A stretch of 64,000 bases of DNA from Paradesulfitobacterium ferrireducens (GCF_017310645.1 NZ_JAFLRH010000002.1:62001-126000), one strand, 5' to 3'. Positions 8,579 to 18,209 are shown, counted from the stretch's first letter. Numbers and translations are program-made. The notes: a model not told the origin generated them from the sequence alone.

Positions 8579-9602
8579 TGTTTCCTTGCCGACACGGATG
8601 CATAAAATACGCGGTCTTCTGTCCCTTCCCCGTTCATCCCGTACAGTTCCTATTCTCTTGCTGCTTATCTTGGTTGCTGTTCCACTCATTACACCGTCAC
8701 GCAGTATGCTTAACCTTTTGACTGAAATCTTCATTATGGGTATTTTCGCTATGAGTTATGATATTCTGCTCGGGTATACCGGAATCGTTTCGTTTGGACA
8801 CGCTTTGTTCTTCGGTACCGGAGCCTATATGACAGGGCTGATCTTTGCCCGCACAGGCCCCAAACTAGGCTATCTGTTCCTCGCAATTGGCGGCGGCATT
8901 TTGTTGGTGACGGTTATGGCACTGATCATCGGTTACTTGTCACTGCGCTTGAAAGATGTTTACTATGCCATGATCACGTTGGCTTTTGCCGAGCTGTTTT
9001 TTATCATCGCCGAGAAATGGCGCAGTGTGACCAACGGAGCCGATGGTTTCAGTTTCAACGTTCCGGCCGTTCTTCAGGACCGGGTAGTGTACTATTATGT
9101 TAGTTTGGTCTTGCTCGCATTAATTGTGGTTTTCCTGAGGCGTTTTATTGAATCTCCTACAGGGAAAGTCTTGCAAGCGATTAGGGAAAACGAAAAACGT
9201 GCGGAATTTCTGGGGTATGATGTCTTAAAGTTCAAACTGATCTCAAACGTAATTGCCGGAGTGGTTGCCAGCTTTGCCGGAGTAGCCTGGGCTCTGCAAC
9301 AGCGCTTTGTCAGTACCGGGGTGATGACCGTGGACAAAACGATTGACGCTTTGCTCATGACGACTATCGGCGGTACCGGAACCCTCTATGGAGCATTGCT
9401 CGGCTCCGGTATCACCGGCATGGCCAAAAACTGGCTGTCTGAACTGGCGAAAGTGCATCCCATTTTCGAACGGTGGTACATCATTTTCGGACTGCTCTAT
9501 ATCGGTATTGTGCTCTTTTTTCCGGGAGGGATATTAGGAACGCTCATGCGTATCCGGAGTACCAAAAACAAGCCTTCCGTAACTATAAGTGCAGGCGACT
9601 AA
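8571..9602 (+). CDS. Branched-chain-type ABC transporter permease, LivM-like (343 aa)
   Basis: A membrane protein with about ten helices. Family landmarks are ILLGYTGIVSFGHALFFGTGAY, the coupling loop ESPTGKVLQAIRENEKRAEFLGYD, and TIGGTGTLYGALLGSG near the C-terminus. ATG 8571 overlaps the end of LivH by eight bases and is preceded by GGGAGGTGGG. It completes the set binding protein, G, F, H, M; the second importer at 27.8 kb is ordered K, H, M, G, F, so the two are not a recent duplication. Confidence 0.88.
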   Translation: MPDVSLPTRMHKIRGLLSLPRSSRTVPILLLLILVAVPLITPSRSMLNLLTEIFIMGIFAMSYDILLGYTGIVSFGHALFFGTGAYMTGLIFARTGPKLGYLFLAIGGGILLVTVMALIIGYLSLRLKDVYYAMITLAFAELFFIIAEKWRSVTNGADGFSFNVPAVLQDRVVYYYVSLVLLALIVVFLRRFIESPTGKVLQAIRENEKRAEFLGYDVLKFKLISNVIAGVVASFAGVAWALQQRFVSTGVMTVDKTIDALLMTTIGGTGTLYGALLGSGITGMAKNWLSELAKVHPIFERWYIIFGLLYIGIVLFFPGGILGTLMRIRSTKNKPSVTISAGD

Positions 9603-9636
9603 AGCAAGTATCTGAGCAAAGGAGAGAAGGGAATTC

Positions 9637-10377
9637 ATGCGTCTTAAGGATAAGGTTGCGATTATTACCGGCGGGGCCAAGGGAATCGGGAAAGAAACAG
9701 CGTGGCTTTTTCTCGATGAAGGGGCAAAGGTAGTTGTGGCAGATACCGAGCGGGTTGCGGGTGAAGCACTGGTGCAAGAAATGCAGGCGATGGGCGGGGC
9801 AAGTTTTTTCTGCTCAGTGGATGTAACGGATGAAAGGCAAACCCAGGATATGGTAGAGAGTGTCGTTCAAAGGTTTGGACAGGTTGATATTCTGATTAAC
9901 AATGCCGGGATCACGAGCGATGCCTTACTCACTAAAATCAGCAGTGAACAATGGAAAAAGGTAATTGCGGTTAACCTGACGGGTGTATTCAACTGTACTA
10001 AGGCGATAGTGCCTGTGATGGCGGCCCAGGGATATGGGCGTATTATAAATGCTTCATCGGTTGTAGGATTATATGGAAATATCGGCCAAACCAATTATGC
10101 TGCTACCAAAGCCGGGGTTATCGGTCTGACAAAATCATGGGCCAAAGAACTAGGAAAAAGAGGAATTACCGTCAATGCGGTAGCCCCCGGTTTTATTGTG
10201 ACAGATATGACGGCAAAGGTTCCGGAAAAGGTACTTAAACTAATGGAAGAAAAAACTCCTGTCGGGCGTTTGGGCCAGGTGCGTGATGTTGCCTATGCTT
10301 ATCTTTTTCTGGCGTCTGAGGAAGCAGGCTATATTAACGGGACAGTATTAAGTGTTGATGGGGGTTTAGTGGTATAA
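9637..10377 (+). CDS. SDR-family oxidoreductase, 3-oxoacyl-ACP reductase-like (246 aa)
   Basis: A FabG-type short-chain dehydrogenase with TGGAKGIGKET at the cofactor site, NNAGITSDALL, NASSVVGLYGN, the catalytic YAATK and GFIVTDMT before the C-terminal SVDGGLVV. It resembles 3-oxoacyl reductases more closely than the gene at 364. It begins 34 bases after LivM behind GGAGAGAAGG and is followed within 25 bases by an acyl-CoA ligase. A role in beta-oxidation-like handling of an imported acid is an inference. Confidence 0.87.
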   Translation: MRLKDKVAIITGGAKGIGKETAWLFLDEGAKVVVADTERVAGEALVQEMQAMGGASFFCSVDVTDERQTQDMVESVVQRFGQVDILINNAGITSDALLTKISSEQWKKVIAVNLTGVFNCTKAIVPVMAAQGYGRIINASSVVGLYGNIGQTNYAATKAGVIGLTKSWAKELGKRGITVNAVAPGFIVTDMTAKVPEKVLKLMEEKTPVGRLGQVRDVAYAYLFLASEEAGYINGTVLSVDGGLVV

Positions 10378-10401
10378 GGCTTGGAGGAGGGAGGATATCA
10401 A

Positions 10402-11985
10402 GTGGTACATGAGGATTGGGAATGGCTGGGGGATTTGATTGGCCGCATGGCAATGCTAAATCCTAAACGGGAAGCATTAGTCGATCTGGATAGCGGTATC
10501 CCCTATACTTACAGGGACTTAAACGAGCGGGCCAACCGCCTGGCTAATTACTTGGCTGAACAGTTAGGGATTGAGAAAGGGGACAGAATCGCTTTCCTTT
10601 CCAGGAACCGGGTGGAAATGTTTGATGCCTTCTTCGCGTGCGGGAAACTAGGAGCAATTTTTGTCCCTTACAACATTCGGCTCACTCCCGGAGAATTGGC
10701 CAAACTTATGGAAAACGAAGAACCCAAAATCTTGTTTTATGAAGACTTTTTTGATCCGCTCGTACAAGAATTGAGAGAGAGCCTTCCCAGGTTGAAACAT
10801 TACGCAGTATTAGCAGAGACAAGTGTGGATGGAAATCTTGCCTACACGGAAATCATGAATTATCCCAATACCAAACCCAGACGTTGCCAGGGACTGAAAT
10901 TGGAGGATATCTATTTGCTGGTGCACACCGGCGGCACCACAGGACTCCCCAAAGGGGCTATGATTTCCCATAGGGCTGTGCTCTATAACCAATTGAATAA
11001 TATTTTGGACTGGGAATTAGACTCGGATAAAACCTTTCATCTCTTATTGCCTTTATTCCATACCGGCGGCTGGAACTTACTGACTCTGGGAATGTTGGCG
11101 ATAGGGGGGCGGGTGCTTATTAACCGCTCATTTGATCCCGGCCTCGCTTTGCGGGTTGTTGCAGAATATAAACCAAATTATGTTTTTGGAGCGGCTACTA
11201 TTTTCCGTATGATCGCAGATCAAGCAGAGTTTGACATCACGGATTGGTCATCGGTGGAGTGGGTTATGTCCGGGGCTGCTTCCACACCCGTACAACTGAT
11301 GGAGAAGTTCTGGGACAAAGGGATAAAAATGTGCCTTGGTTATGGTTTAACCGAGGGAGGCCCTACCAATTTGTGTGCGCCGGTTAAGTTTATGAATTTT
11401 GAACAACTCAAACTTAAACATGCTTCGGTGGGAAAACCTTTTTACTTTACCGTTGCCAAAATCGTTAATGAAGAAGGGGACGAAGTAGGTGCAGGGGAAG
11501 CAGGCGAACTTATTTTTAGCGGCCCTCAGATCTTCTCCGGTTATTGGCGCAATGAGCAAGAAACGAAGAAGACCTTAAAAAATGGCTGGGTCTATACCGG
11601 GGATATGGCTCAAAAGGACGAAGACGGCTTCTATTATATTGTCGGCAGGAAGAAAAACATGTTCATTAGCGGAGGTGAAAACGTATTCCCCCCGGAAATT
11701 GAGACTATTCTTTATGAAATTCCCGAAGTCCATGAGTGCTGCGTTATTGGAGTGCCTGATTCCAAGTGGGGAGAGGTCGGTAAGGCTATCATTGCCCCCA
11801 AGCCGGGTATGAGCATCTCTAAAGAGCAGGTAGTAAATTTTCTCAAGACAAAGCTTGCCCCGTATAAAGTCCCAAGATATGTGGCGTTTGTCCCTGAAGT
11901 GCCGAAAAACTCGGTGGGTAAAATTGTGGCCCAAGAAGCGGTGCGTCTATATGGACAGCCCCGGGATGAGGGCCTTCTGCCCTGA
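10402..11985 (+). CDS. Acyl-CoA synthetase, AMP-forming (527 aa), copy 1
   Basis: An ANL-superfamily ligase that activates a carboxylate to acyl-AMP and then acyl-CoA. Visible motifs are the P-loop HTGGTTGLPKGA, LGYGLTEGGPT (A5), YTGDMAQKDEDGFYYIVGRKKNM (A7-A8) and the catalytic lysine region KNSVGKIVAQE (A10). The nearest type is medium/long-chain or aromatic acyl-CoA ligase; the substrate is unknown. GTG 10402 follows GGAGGGAGG by about 8 bases, and the N-terminus then matches copy 2 (EDWEWLGDLIGRMAMLNP). The paralogue at 14673 has the same length and is highly similar throughout. Confidence 0.88.
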   Translation: MVHEDWEWLGDLIGRMAMLNPKREALVDLDSGIPYTYRDLNERANRLANYLAEQLGIEKGDRIAFLSRNRVEMFDAFFACGKLGAIFVPYNIRLTPGELAKLMENEEPKILFYEDFFDPLVQELRESLPRLKHYAVLAETSVDGNLAYTEIMNYPNTKPRRCQGLKLEDIYLLVHTGGTTGLPKGAMISHRAVLYNQLNNILDWELDSDKTFHLLLPLFHTGGWNLLTLGMLAIGGRVLINRSFDPGLALRVVAEYKPNYVFGAATIFRMIADQAEFDITDWSSVEWVMSGAASTPVQLMEKFWDKGIKMCLGYGLTEGGPTNLCAPVKFMNFEQLKLKHASVGKPFYFTVAKIVNEEGDEVGAGEAGELIFSGPQIFSGYWRNEQETKKTLKNGWVYTGDMAQKDEDGFYYIVGRKKNMFISGGENVFPPEIETILYEIPEVHECCVIGVPDSKWGEVGKAIIAPKPGMSISKEQVVNFLKTKLAPYKVPRYVAFVPEVPKNSVGKIVAQEAVRLYGQPRDEGLLP

Positions 11986-12019
11986 AGTCTGAATATTTGA
12001 ATAGAAGAGGCTAAAAATC

Positions 12020-13093
12020 ATGGCAAAGATAATTACAAAAGTGCCTATCGGGATTCGTAACATAGGAGTGTATTATCCGGATACTATCATTACCAGTTCG
12101 GAAATAGCTGAGCGCAGTGGAATTCCCGAAGATGTGATTAGGGATAAATTTGGCATAGAGTCCAAACGCAAGGCTGCGCCGGAGGATACGGTTTCCGAAA
12201 TGTGTGTCAAGGCAGCCCGTGCCTGTATTAGGGATATTATTGAGCCTGAAGAGGTAGATCTTCTGATCTACCATGGCAGTGAATATCGTGACTATTATGT
12301 GTATAACTGTTCAGCCCAAATTCAACACAAACTGGGTGCCGTAAACGCCAAGTCTTTCGAACTGCATAACCTGTGCTCCTCCGGTCCGCTGGCCTTACAA
12401 CTGGCTAAATCATTAATGCTGGTTCACCCGGAAATCAAAAATGCTCTCTTAGTTGTCGGAACGAGGGAATCTGACCTCATAGATTACCAAAACGAACGCG
12501 CCAGGTTTATGTTTAATTTTGCTGATGGGGCGGCGGCCTGCCTCCTCCAAAGAAACTATGAATGCAATGAAGTGCTGGAAACCGAAATGATCACGGACGG
12601 GAGCTTTGCTACGGATGTAGCGGTGTATGCTGTCGGTAATGTCTCCTACCCTCAAAACCTTCGGATAGAACAGGATTTCGGAAGATATGAAACCGAGAAA
12701 GCCCGCGGGTCCAAGGTTTCTTATTACGGTTTGGATGTGCTCGATCCGGTTTCCATGAAAGACCGCTTGGATGCGGTATCATTAACAAATTTTGTTAAGG
12801 TAATCCGGGGAGCTGCTGAGAAAAGCGGCTATAGCCCTGGCGAAATTAAATTTTTGGCCCCTATCTTCATGAAGAGTTCAATCCTAGATTATATTCTCAA
12901 ACAGTTCGATATGACGCCGGAACAGTCCTTTATCCTTAAAAACTTCGGACATGTTCAATCTGCTGACGCTTATATTTCGCTATACGAGGGTTTAAAATTG
13001 GGGCGTATTCAGGACGGGGATTTAGCAATCATGCTGGGTGCCGGTACAGGATACTCCTGGGTCGCAACTGCCGTCAAATGGGGATCGAATTAA
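12020..13093 (+). CDS. KAS III-like condensing enzyme with altered catalytic triad (357 aa)
   Basis: A thiolase-fold protein of the 3-oxoacyl-ACP synthase III (FabH) group. The nucleophile cysteine is present in ELHNLCSSGPLAL, and the C-terminal GAGTGYSWVATAVKW is typical. The FabH histidine motif (HQAN) is replaced by PIFMKSS. The asparagine motif (GNTSAA) is replaced by NFGHVQSAD, which puts a histidine where Asn is expected. This pattern suggests an acyl-transfer or thioester-cleavage activity rather than ordinary fatty-acid initiation (inference). The gene lies between an acyl-CoA ligase and a flavoprotein, not with fatty-acid synthesis genes. The ribosome site (GAAGAGG) is weak and 9 bases away. 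Confidence 0.75.
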   Translation: MAKIITKVPIGIRNIGVYYPDTIITSSEIAERSGIPEDVIRDKFGIESKRKAAPEDTVSEMCVKAARACIRDIIEPEEVDLLIYHGSEYRDYYVYNCSAQIQHKLGAVNAKSFELHNLCSSGPLALQLAKSLMLVHPEIKNALLVVGTRESDLIDYQNERARFMFNFADGAAACLLQRNYECNEVLETEMITDGSFATDVAVYAVGNVSYPQNLRIEQDFGRYETEKARGSKVSYYGLDVLDPVSMKDRLDAVSLTNFVKVIRGAAEKSGYSPGEIKFLAPIFMKSSILDYILKQFDMTPEQSFILKNFGHVQSADAYISLYEGLKLGRIQDGDLAIMLGAGTGYSWVATAVKWGSN

Positions 13094-13107
13094 AGGAGGT
13101 ATCATCT

Positions 13108-13722
13108 ATGAAGGTAGTTGGTTTTTGTGGAAGTCCAAGGGTTAAAGGGAATACAGAGTTTTTAGTCGGGACGGCGCTTGAACAACTGCAGAAGCAAGGG
13201 ATCGAGACAGAATTAATCCGTTTGGCAGATAAAAAAATTGACCAGTGCAGCGGTTGTTATGCTTGTGTTAACACGAAAGAATGCAGCATCGAGGATGACT
13301 TTCAAGAGCTGTTTCAGAAAATGATGGAGGCGGATGGGCTTATCCTAGGTTCCCCGGTATATCACTCTTCGATTACCCCTAAACTGAAGGCTTTGTTAGA
13401 TCGGGCTGGGTTTCTGTGCCGCTGGGTTGCCAATGATATGAAATCAGGTAATTCGTCTTACCAGTGGAAAGGGACGGCATTTTCCGGAAAAGTAATGGCC
13501 CCCATTACAGTTGCCCGACGGGCCGGCCAAAACTTTGCCTTTGCCCAGTTGCTGCTCTGGGCGACTGTAAACGATATGATTGTGGTGGGATCTAACTACT
13601 GGAATGTGGGAGTGGCCGGAACGGGCGGGAAAGTAGATGCCGATCAGGATGCAGAAGGAATCGGTATCATCAGGCACATGTCCGATAATATGGGGTTTGT
13701 TCTGAAACAGTTAAAAAAATAA
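13108..13722 (+). CDS. Iron-sulfur flavoprotein / NADPH-dependent FMN reductase family (204 aa)
   Basis: A flavodoxin-like fold starting MKVVGFCGSPRVKGNTEFLV, the FMN phosphate loop. The compact motif C-x2-C-x2-C-x5-C (CSGCYACVNTKEC, residues about 50-62) matches the [4Fe-4S] ligand pattern of iron-sulfur flavoproteins such as Methanosarcina Isf. GSPVYHSSITPKLKALLDR is the second flavin loop. Such proteins move electrons between ferredoxin and flavin or quinone acceptors. ATG 13108 follows AAAGGAGG by 8 bases. It is tightly packed between the KAS III-like gene and the hydrolase, so it likely works in the same pathway. Confidence 0.83.
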   Translation: MKVVGFCGSPRVKGNTEFLVGTALEQLQKQGIETELIRLADKKIDQCSGCYACVNTKECSIEDDFQELFQKMMEADGLILGSPVYHSSITPKLKALLDRAGFLCRWVANDMKSGNSSYQWKGTAFSGKVMAPITVARRAGQNFAFAQLLLWATVNDMIVVGSNYWNVGVAGTGGKVDADQDAEGIGIIRHMSDNMGFVLKQLKK

Positions 13723-13759
13723 AATGACTACAACCATGATGGCGGAGATGATTTGGGTA

Positions 13760-14566
13760 ATGCCGAAGGTTAGTGTAAACGGAGTGGAAGTGTACTATGA
13801 AGTTCATGGTTCCGGAGAACCCGTTCTACTCGTAGAAGGCTTAGGTTATGCGACGTGGCAGTGGTTTCGGCAGATTGAGGAATTTGCCGCGTCTTACCTG
13901 ACCGTTATCTTTGATAACCGGGGAGTGGGAGAAAGCGACAAACCGGACACACCTTATTCGATCGATTTGCTGGCCGATGATGCCGCCGGTTTACTTAAGG
14001 CTTTAGGTTTAACGAGAGTCCATGTTTTAGGGACGTCCATGGGAGGGTTTGTTGCCCAGAAACTCGCCCTGCGTCATCCTGAGTTAGTGAGGAGCCTGGT
14101 TCTGGCTGGTACGTCTTTTGGCGGGCCGCACAGCCTACCTATGACAGAAGAAGCTCTGGCCAGTATGCATCAGGTCACAGGCTTAACACCTGAAGAAGCT
14201 ATCCGTTGGGGTTTTGAGATTGCCTTGTCTCCGAAGTTTAGAGCTCAAGAACCGGAGATTATGACGCAATTGGTAAGGTGGCGCCTTGTAAAACCGACGC
14301 CACGGTTTGCCTGGGCAAGACAATTTCAGGCCGGGGTGGATTTTAATGCTGAAGGTGATCTTGCCCAAATTCAAGTGCCTACGCTCGTCCTTACGGGTTT
14401 GGAGGATATCGTGCTCCCACCGCAAAACTCCTCGTTATTAGCAAAGAGTATTCCGGGAGCTCAGTTAATTACGTTGCCAGGAGGACATCTCTTTTTCATT
14501 GAGAACGCGGCGGAGTTTAACCGGCATGTCCTGGATTTTTGGCAACGGGTTGCCCAGGTGCGCTAG
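13760..14566 (+). CDS. Alpha/beta hydrolase (268 aa)
   Basis: A classic hydrolase fold beginning VSVNGVEVYYEVHGSGEPVLL. The nucleophile elbow is GTSMGG (Ser), the acid is in LTGLEDIVLP and the histidine in PGGHLFFIEN. The oxyanion region is LVEGLGYATW, and FDNRGVGESDKP follows as usual. It could cleave esters, thioesters or C-C bonds (MhpC/BphD-like); the substrate is unknown. Five in-frame ATGs lie between 13724 and 13760. The last fits the family's N-terminus, but 13724 (one base after the previous stop) cannot be excluded. Confidence 0.82.
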   Translation: MPKVSVNGVEVYYEVHGSGEPVLLVEGLGYATWQWFRQIEEFAASYLTVIFDNRGVGESDKPDTPYSIDLLADDAAGLLKALGLTRVHVLGTSMGGFVAQKLALRHPELVRSLVLAGTSFGGPHSLPMTEEALASMHQVTGLTPEEAIRWGFEIALSPKFRAQEPEIMTQLVRWRLVKPTPRFAWARQFQAGVDFNAEGDLAQIQVPTLVLTGLEDIVLPPQNSSLLAKSIPGAQLITLPGGHLFFIENAAEFNRHVLDFWQRVAQVR

Positions 14567-14672
14567 GGCAAATATAGCAGAAATATGGTTGGTCATGTCG
14601 GAACAGCCCTTGGGGGAGAGGCTCCGGATTAGTGTTGCAAAGAGAGACCACATAGATAGGAGATGATGCGGG

Positions 14673-16256
14673 ATGACACCGGAAAGTTGGGATTGGGTAG
14701 GAGATTTAATCGGACAAAGGGCAATGCTGAATCCCAGTCGGGAAGCAATTATCGATCTGGACTCGGGTATCCATTACACCTACGGAGACTTAAATAATCG
14801 CGCCAACAGGTTGGCTAATTATTTAGCGAATAAATTTAATATCCGAAAAGGTGACAGAGTTGCTTTTCTTTCCAGAAACCGGATTGAAATGTTTGACGGC
14901 ATTTTTGCCTGCGGCAAGTTGGGAGCCATTTTTGTTCCTTATAACATAAGGCTTACCCCCGGTGAATTATCCAAGCTCTTAGAAAATGAAGAGCCGAAAG
15001 TTCTTTTTTATGAAGAAATATTTGAGCCCGCCGTCCTAAAATTAAAACATCCATCCTTTTCTATGTACTATGTCGTATTGACGGACGAAAAACTCCACCC
15101 TGAACAAGACCGGAATAACATGGATTACACTGAAATCATGAGTCATGCAAACAACAGTCCGCGCAAGTGCCGAGGCCTTGATTTAGAAGACATCTATCTT
15201 TTGCTCCATACCGGAGGGACCACCGGGCTTCCCAAAGGAGCTATGATTTCCTATAGGGCAGTTCTCTATAATCAATTAAATACTATCTTAGACACGGGAG
15301 TGAATTGGGATAAAACAGCTCATCTGTTTATGCCTTTATTTCATACCGGGGGTTGGAATTTCGTAACTCTGGCTATCTTAAAAGCTGGCGGTAGATTATT
15401 AATAAATAGAACTTTTGACCCGAAACTTGTCTTAAGGGTCATTAATGAGTACAAACCGAATTTTGTGTTTGCTGCTGCCACTATTTTGAGAATGATAATT
15501 GACCAGCCGGAATTCGAAACTACTGATTGGTCAACAGTTGAGTGGGTTATCTCCGGTGCTGCTCCTACTCCTGTGCAGCTCATGGAGAAGTTCTGGGAAA
15601 AAGGCATCAAGATAGGTCTTGCCTATGGCTTAACAGAGGGTGGGCCGACAAACTTAGTGATACCGGTCAATTTAATGAGCATAATGGAACTGCGAGAAAA
15701 ACATGCATCTGTAGGAAAACCGTTTTCCTTTACCGTAGCGAAAATTGTGGATGATTATGGGAGAGAAGTGGGAGTAGAGGAAACGGGCGAAATAATTTTC
15801 AGCGGACCCCAAATATTTTCTGGATATTGGCGCAATGAAGAAGAGACCAAGAAAACTTTACGTGACGGTTGGGTTTATACCGGCGACATGGGCAAGCAGG
15901 ATAAAGACGGCTTTTATTATATCGTAGGCAGAAAGAAAAATATGTTTATTAGCGGGGGTGAAAATGTATTTCCTTCGGAAATTGAAACTGAACTTTATCA
16001 AATTGCGGAAGTTCATGAGTGCTGCGTGATTGGGGTGCCTGATTCCAAATGGGGGGAAGTTGGCAAGGCCATTATCGCACTCAAACCAGTCCAGCATATC
16101 TCCAAGGAACAGGTGATCGCTTTTCTCAAAACACGGCTTGCTCCTTATAAGGTTCCTAAGTATGTAACCTTTGTGGACGAGATACCCAAGAATTCCGCCG
16201 GCAAGATAGTGGTCCAGGAAGCGGTGCGATTATACGGAAAGCCCCAGGATGATTAA
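14673..16256 (+). CDS. Acyl-CoA synthetase, AMP-forming (527 aa), copy 2
   Basis: A paralogue of the ligase at 10402 with the same length, the same motif set (HTGGTTGLPKGA, LAYGLTEGGPT, YTGDMGKQDKDGFYYIVGRKKNM, KNSAGKIVVQE) and largely identical sequence. Differences cluster around residues 115-135 and at scattered positions. The two copies flank the KAS III-like, flavoprotein and hydrolase genes, as expected from a segmental duplication followed by divergence. They may activate two related acids or serve two steps of one pathway. ATG 14673 has GGAGATGATGCGGG upstream. Confidence 0.88.
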   Translation: MTPESWDWVGDLIGQRAMLNPSREAIIDLDSGIHYTYGDLNNRANRLANYLANKFNIRKGDRVAFLSRNRIEMFDGIFACGKLGAIFVPYNIRLTPGELSKLLENEEPKVLFYEEIFEPAVLKLKHPSFSMYYVVLTDEKLHPEQDRNNMDYTEIMSHANNSPRKCRGLDLEDIYLLLHTGGTTGLPKGAMISYRAVLYNQLNTILDTGVNWDKTAHLFMPLFHTGGWNFVTLAILKAGGRLLINRTFDPKLVLRVINEYKPNFVFAAATILRMIIDQPEFETTDWSTVEWVISGAAPTPVQLMEKFWEKGIKIGLAYGLTEGGPTNLVIPVNLMSIMELREKHASVGKPFSFTVAKIVDDYGREVGVEETGEIIFSGPQIFSGYWRNEEETKKTLRDGWVYTGDMGKQDKDGFYYIVGRKKNMFISGGENVFPSEIETELYQIAEVHECCVIGVPDSKWGEVGKAIIALKPVQHISKEQVIAFLKTRLAPYKVPKYVTFVDEIPKNSAGKIVVQEAVRLYGKPQDD

Positions 16257-16364
16257 GTCGTTGAAACACTTGTTTCTTCAGGACGAATTAAGAGGCAATA
16301 ATTCGCGGCGGTTTCTAAGGAATTTGGCTCTGTTTCCTTATTTAAGAAAGGGGGAGACAATATT

Positions 16365-18209
16365 ATGCGGAAGAAGAGAGTATTAAGCATCATTTTAATT
16401 GTCGCCTTGTCCATGCTGATGGCCCCTCTAGCTTCGGCTCATACTGCAGTTCAGATCTGGGGGACAGCCAACGAAGGGACCGGTTTGATCTTGAACACGC
16501 CGGTGTCCCTGGCTAAAGATTCTACAGGCAATATTTATGTTGCTGACATGGCTGATCACAGAATCGTTAAAATGGATCAAAGTGGCAATGTCTTAAGAAA
16601 GTTTGGATCCTTAGGTTCCGGCAATGGCCAGTTTAATACGCCCTTCGGGGTTGCTATCGACAACAAAGGCAATATTTTAGTAGCGGATACGGCAAATTAT
16701 CGAATCCAGAAATTTGACTCCAATTGGAACTTTATTAGAGCCTGGGGGACGAAAGGTTCGAATCCGGGTCAATTCGGACTGGCCAGGGAAATCGGCATCG
16801 ACAGCCAGAACCGTTACCATGTTGTAGATGAGTTCAATGACAGAATCCAGGTATTTGATGAAAACGGCACGTACCTTTATACCTACGGCGGCAGGGGTAC
16901 GGCCAATGGGAAGTTTAGGCTTCCCCAGGGAATATCCATTAAGAAAAACGTGAACGGGGATAGGGTTTACATCTGTGACACCTTTAACAATAGGGTCCAG
17001 ATCCTTGACGTAAACGGAAACTATATAACCCAGTTGGGAGACGGCATCCAAGGAGATAGTGGGACACAATTCCGTTATCCCAGGGGTGTAAATATTGATA
17101 CGAATGGTGATGTATATATTGCTGACACTTATAACCACAAGATTAAGAAATATAACAGCAACCACGTCTACCAATGGTCTACTGACATTGGTATTGTTCG
17201 TCTGGAACCCGTTTTCCCTAATCAGGTAATACCGCTGGGTGACGGAGTACATTTTATAGTGACTGATACCGGTAACAGTCAGTTGCTTAAATATCATGGC
17301 TATTCTACTTATGCCTCGGTTGAACTGCACATCGGAACAGATAGGAAGGCCGATAAAGTATTTTCCGAGGCCGTTGGTGCTGCGGTAGACAGCGCAGGCA
17401 ATGTTTATATATCAGATACCTTTAACCACAGGATTCAGAAATTTGACAGCAACGGAAATCTGCTCGCCAAATGGGGCGGCAACAGCGGGAATGGCGGACC
17501 AGATGCTTACGGGTACTACTACTGGCAGTTCACGACCCCCAAACAGGTGTGGTACGACAAGACGTATGACGATATTTACATTGCCGACACTGGAAATAAC
17601 AGGATTCAGGTCTTCTCCCCCGACGGAACCTGGATCATGAACTTCGGTTATTACGACCTCTCATTGCCCATGGGTGTCTGTACTACCAGTGATGGCAACA
17701 TTTACGTGGCAGATACGGGCCATAACAGGATAGTGAAATACAACGCTCTTGGTTACTATATGTACAGCTTTGGCAGCGAAGGCATGGGTGACGGCCAGTT
17801 CAGGCAGCCCAGCTATATCGCGGCCGACTCGCAGGATAATATCTATGTGGTTGACAGGATTAACAATAGGGTGCAAAAGTTTGACAAGTACGGTAATTTT
17901 ATTACTAAATGGGGAACCAATGGCGGAGTTCCCCTGGAAGACCCGCTGGAAAACTGGGGTGAGGGTGACGGCGATCTTTTCCTGCCCATTGGTATTGCCG
18001 TGGATAAAGTTAATAATGTTTGGGTTTCCGATTCCTCCAACAACAGGATTCAAAAATTCACCAACAATGGAGTGTTCCTAGAGAAAATCGGCACCTTTAG
18101 CGGGACAGAGGGCAATTTCTTTTCACCCTGGGGGATAGCGTTCGGGAATAACGGAGAAATGTATGTGACGGATGCTTTATTGAACCGGGTCACTAAATTT
18201 GTTCCATAG
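16365..18209 (+). CDS. Secreted NHL-repeat beta-propeller protein (614 aa)
   Basis: The N-terminus is a Sec signal peptide (basic MRKKR, hydrophobic core, ...PLASA-H). The rest is made of NHL repeats; twelve copies of the core pattern (Y/V)-x-(A/S)-D-T-x-N-x-R-(I/V)-Q-K-(F/Y)-D can be counted. NHL propellers usually have six blades, so twelve repeats could form two propellers in tandem (inference). No anchor, catalytic motif or other domain is seen, so a binding or scaffolding role outside the cell is likeliest. It has a good site (AAAGGGGGAG) and a terminator directly after it, marking the end of region 1. Confidence 0.85.
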   Translation: MRKKRVLSIILIVALSMLMAPLASAHTAVQIWGTANEGTGLILNTPVSLAKDSTGNIYVADMADHRIVKMDQSGNVLRKFGSLGSGNGQFNTPFGVAIDNKGNILVADTANYRIQKFDSNWNFIRAWGTKGSNPGQFGLAREIGIDSQNRYHVVDEFNDRIQVFDENGTYLYTYGGRGTANGKFRLPQGISIKKNVNGDRVYICDTFNNRVQILDVNGNYITQLGDGIQGDSGTQFRYPRGVNIDTNGDVYIADTYNHKIKKYNSNHVYQWSTDIGIVRLEPVFPNQVIPLGDGVHFIVTDTGNSQLLKYHGYSTYASVELHIGTDRKADKVFSEAVGAAVDSAGNVYISDTFNHRIQKFDSNGNLLAKWGGNSGNGGPDAYGYYYWQFTTPKQVWYDKTYDDIYIADTGNNRIQVFSPDGTWIMNFGYYDLSLPMGVCTTSDGNIYVADTGHNRIVKYNALGYYMYSFGSEGMGDGQFRQPSYIAADSQDNIYVVDRINNRVQKFDKYGNFITKWGTNGGVPLEDPLENWGEGDGDLFLPIGIAVDKVNNVWVSDSSNNRIQKFTNNGVFLEKIGTFSGTEGNFFSPWGIAFGNNGEMYVTDALLNRVTKFVP

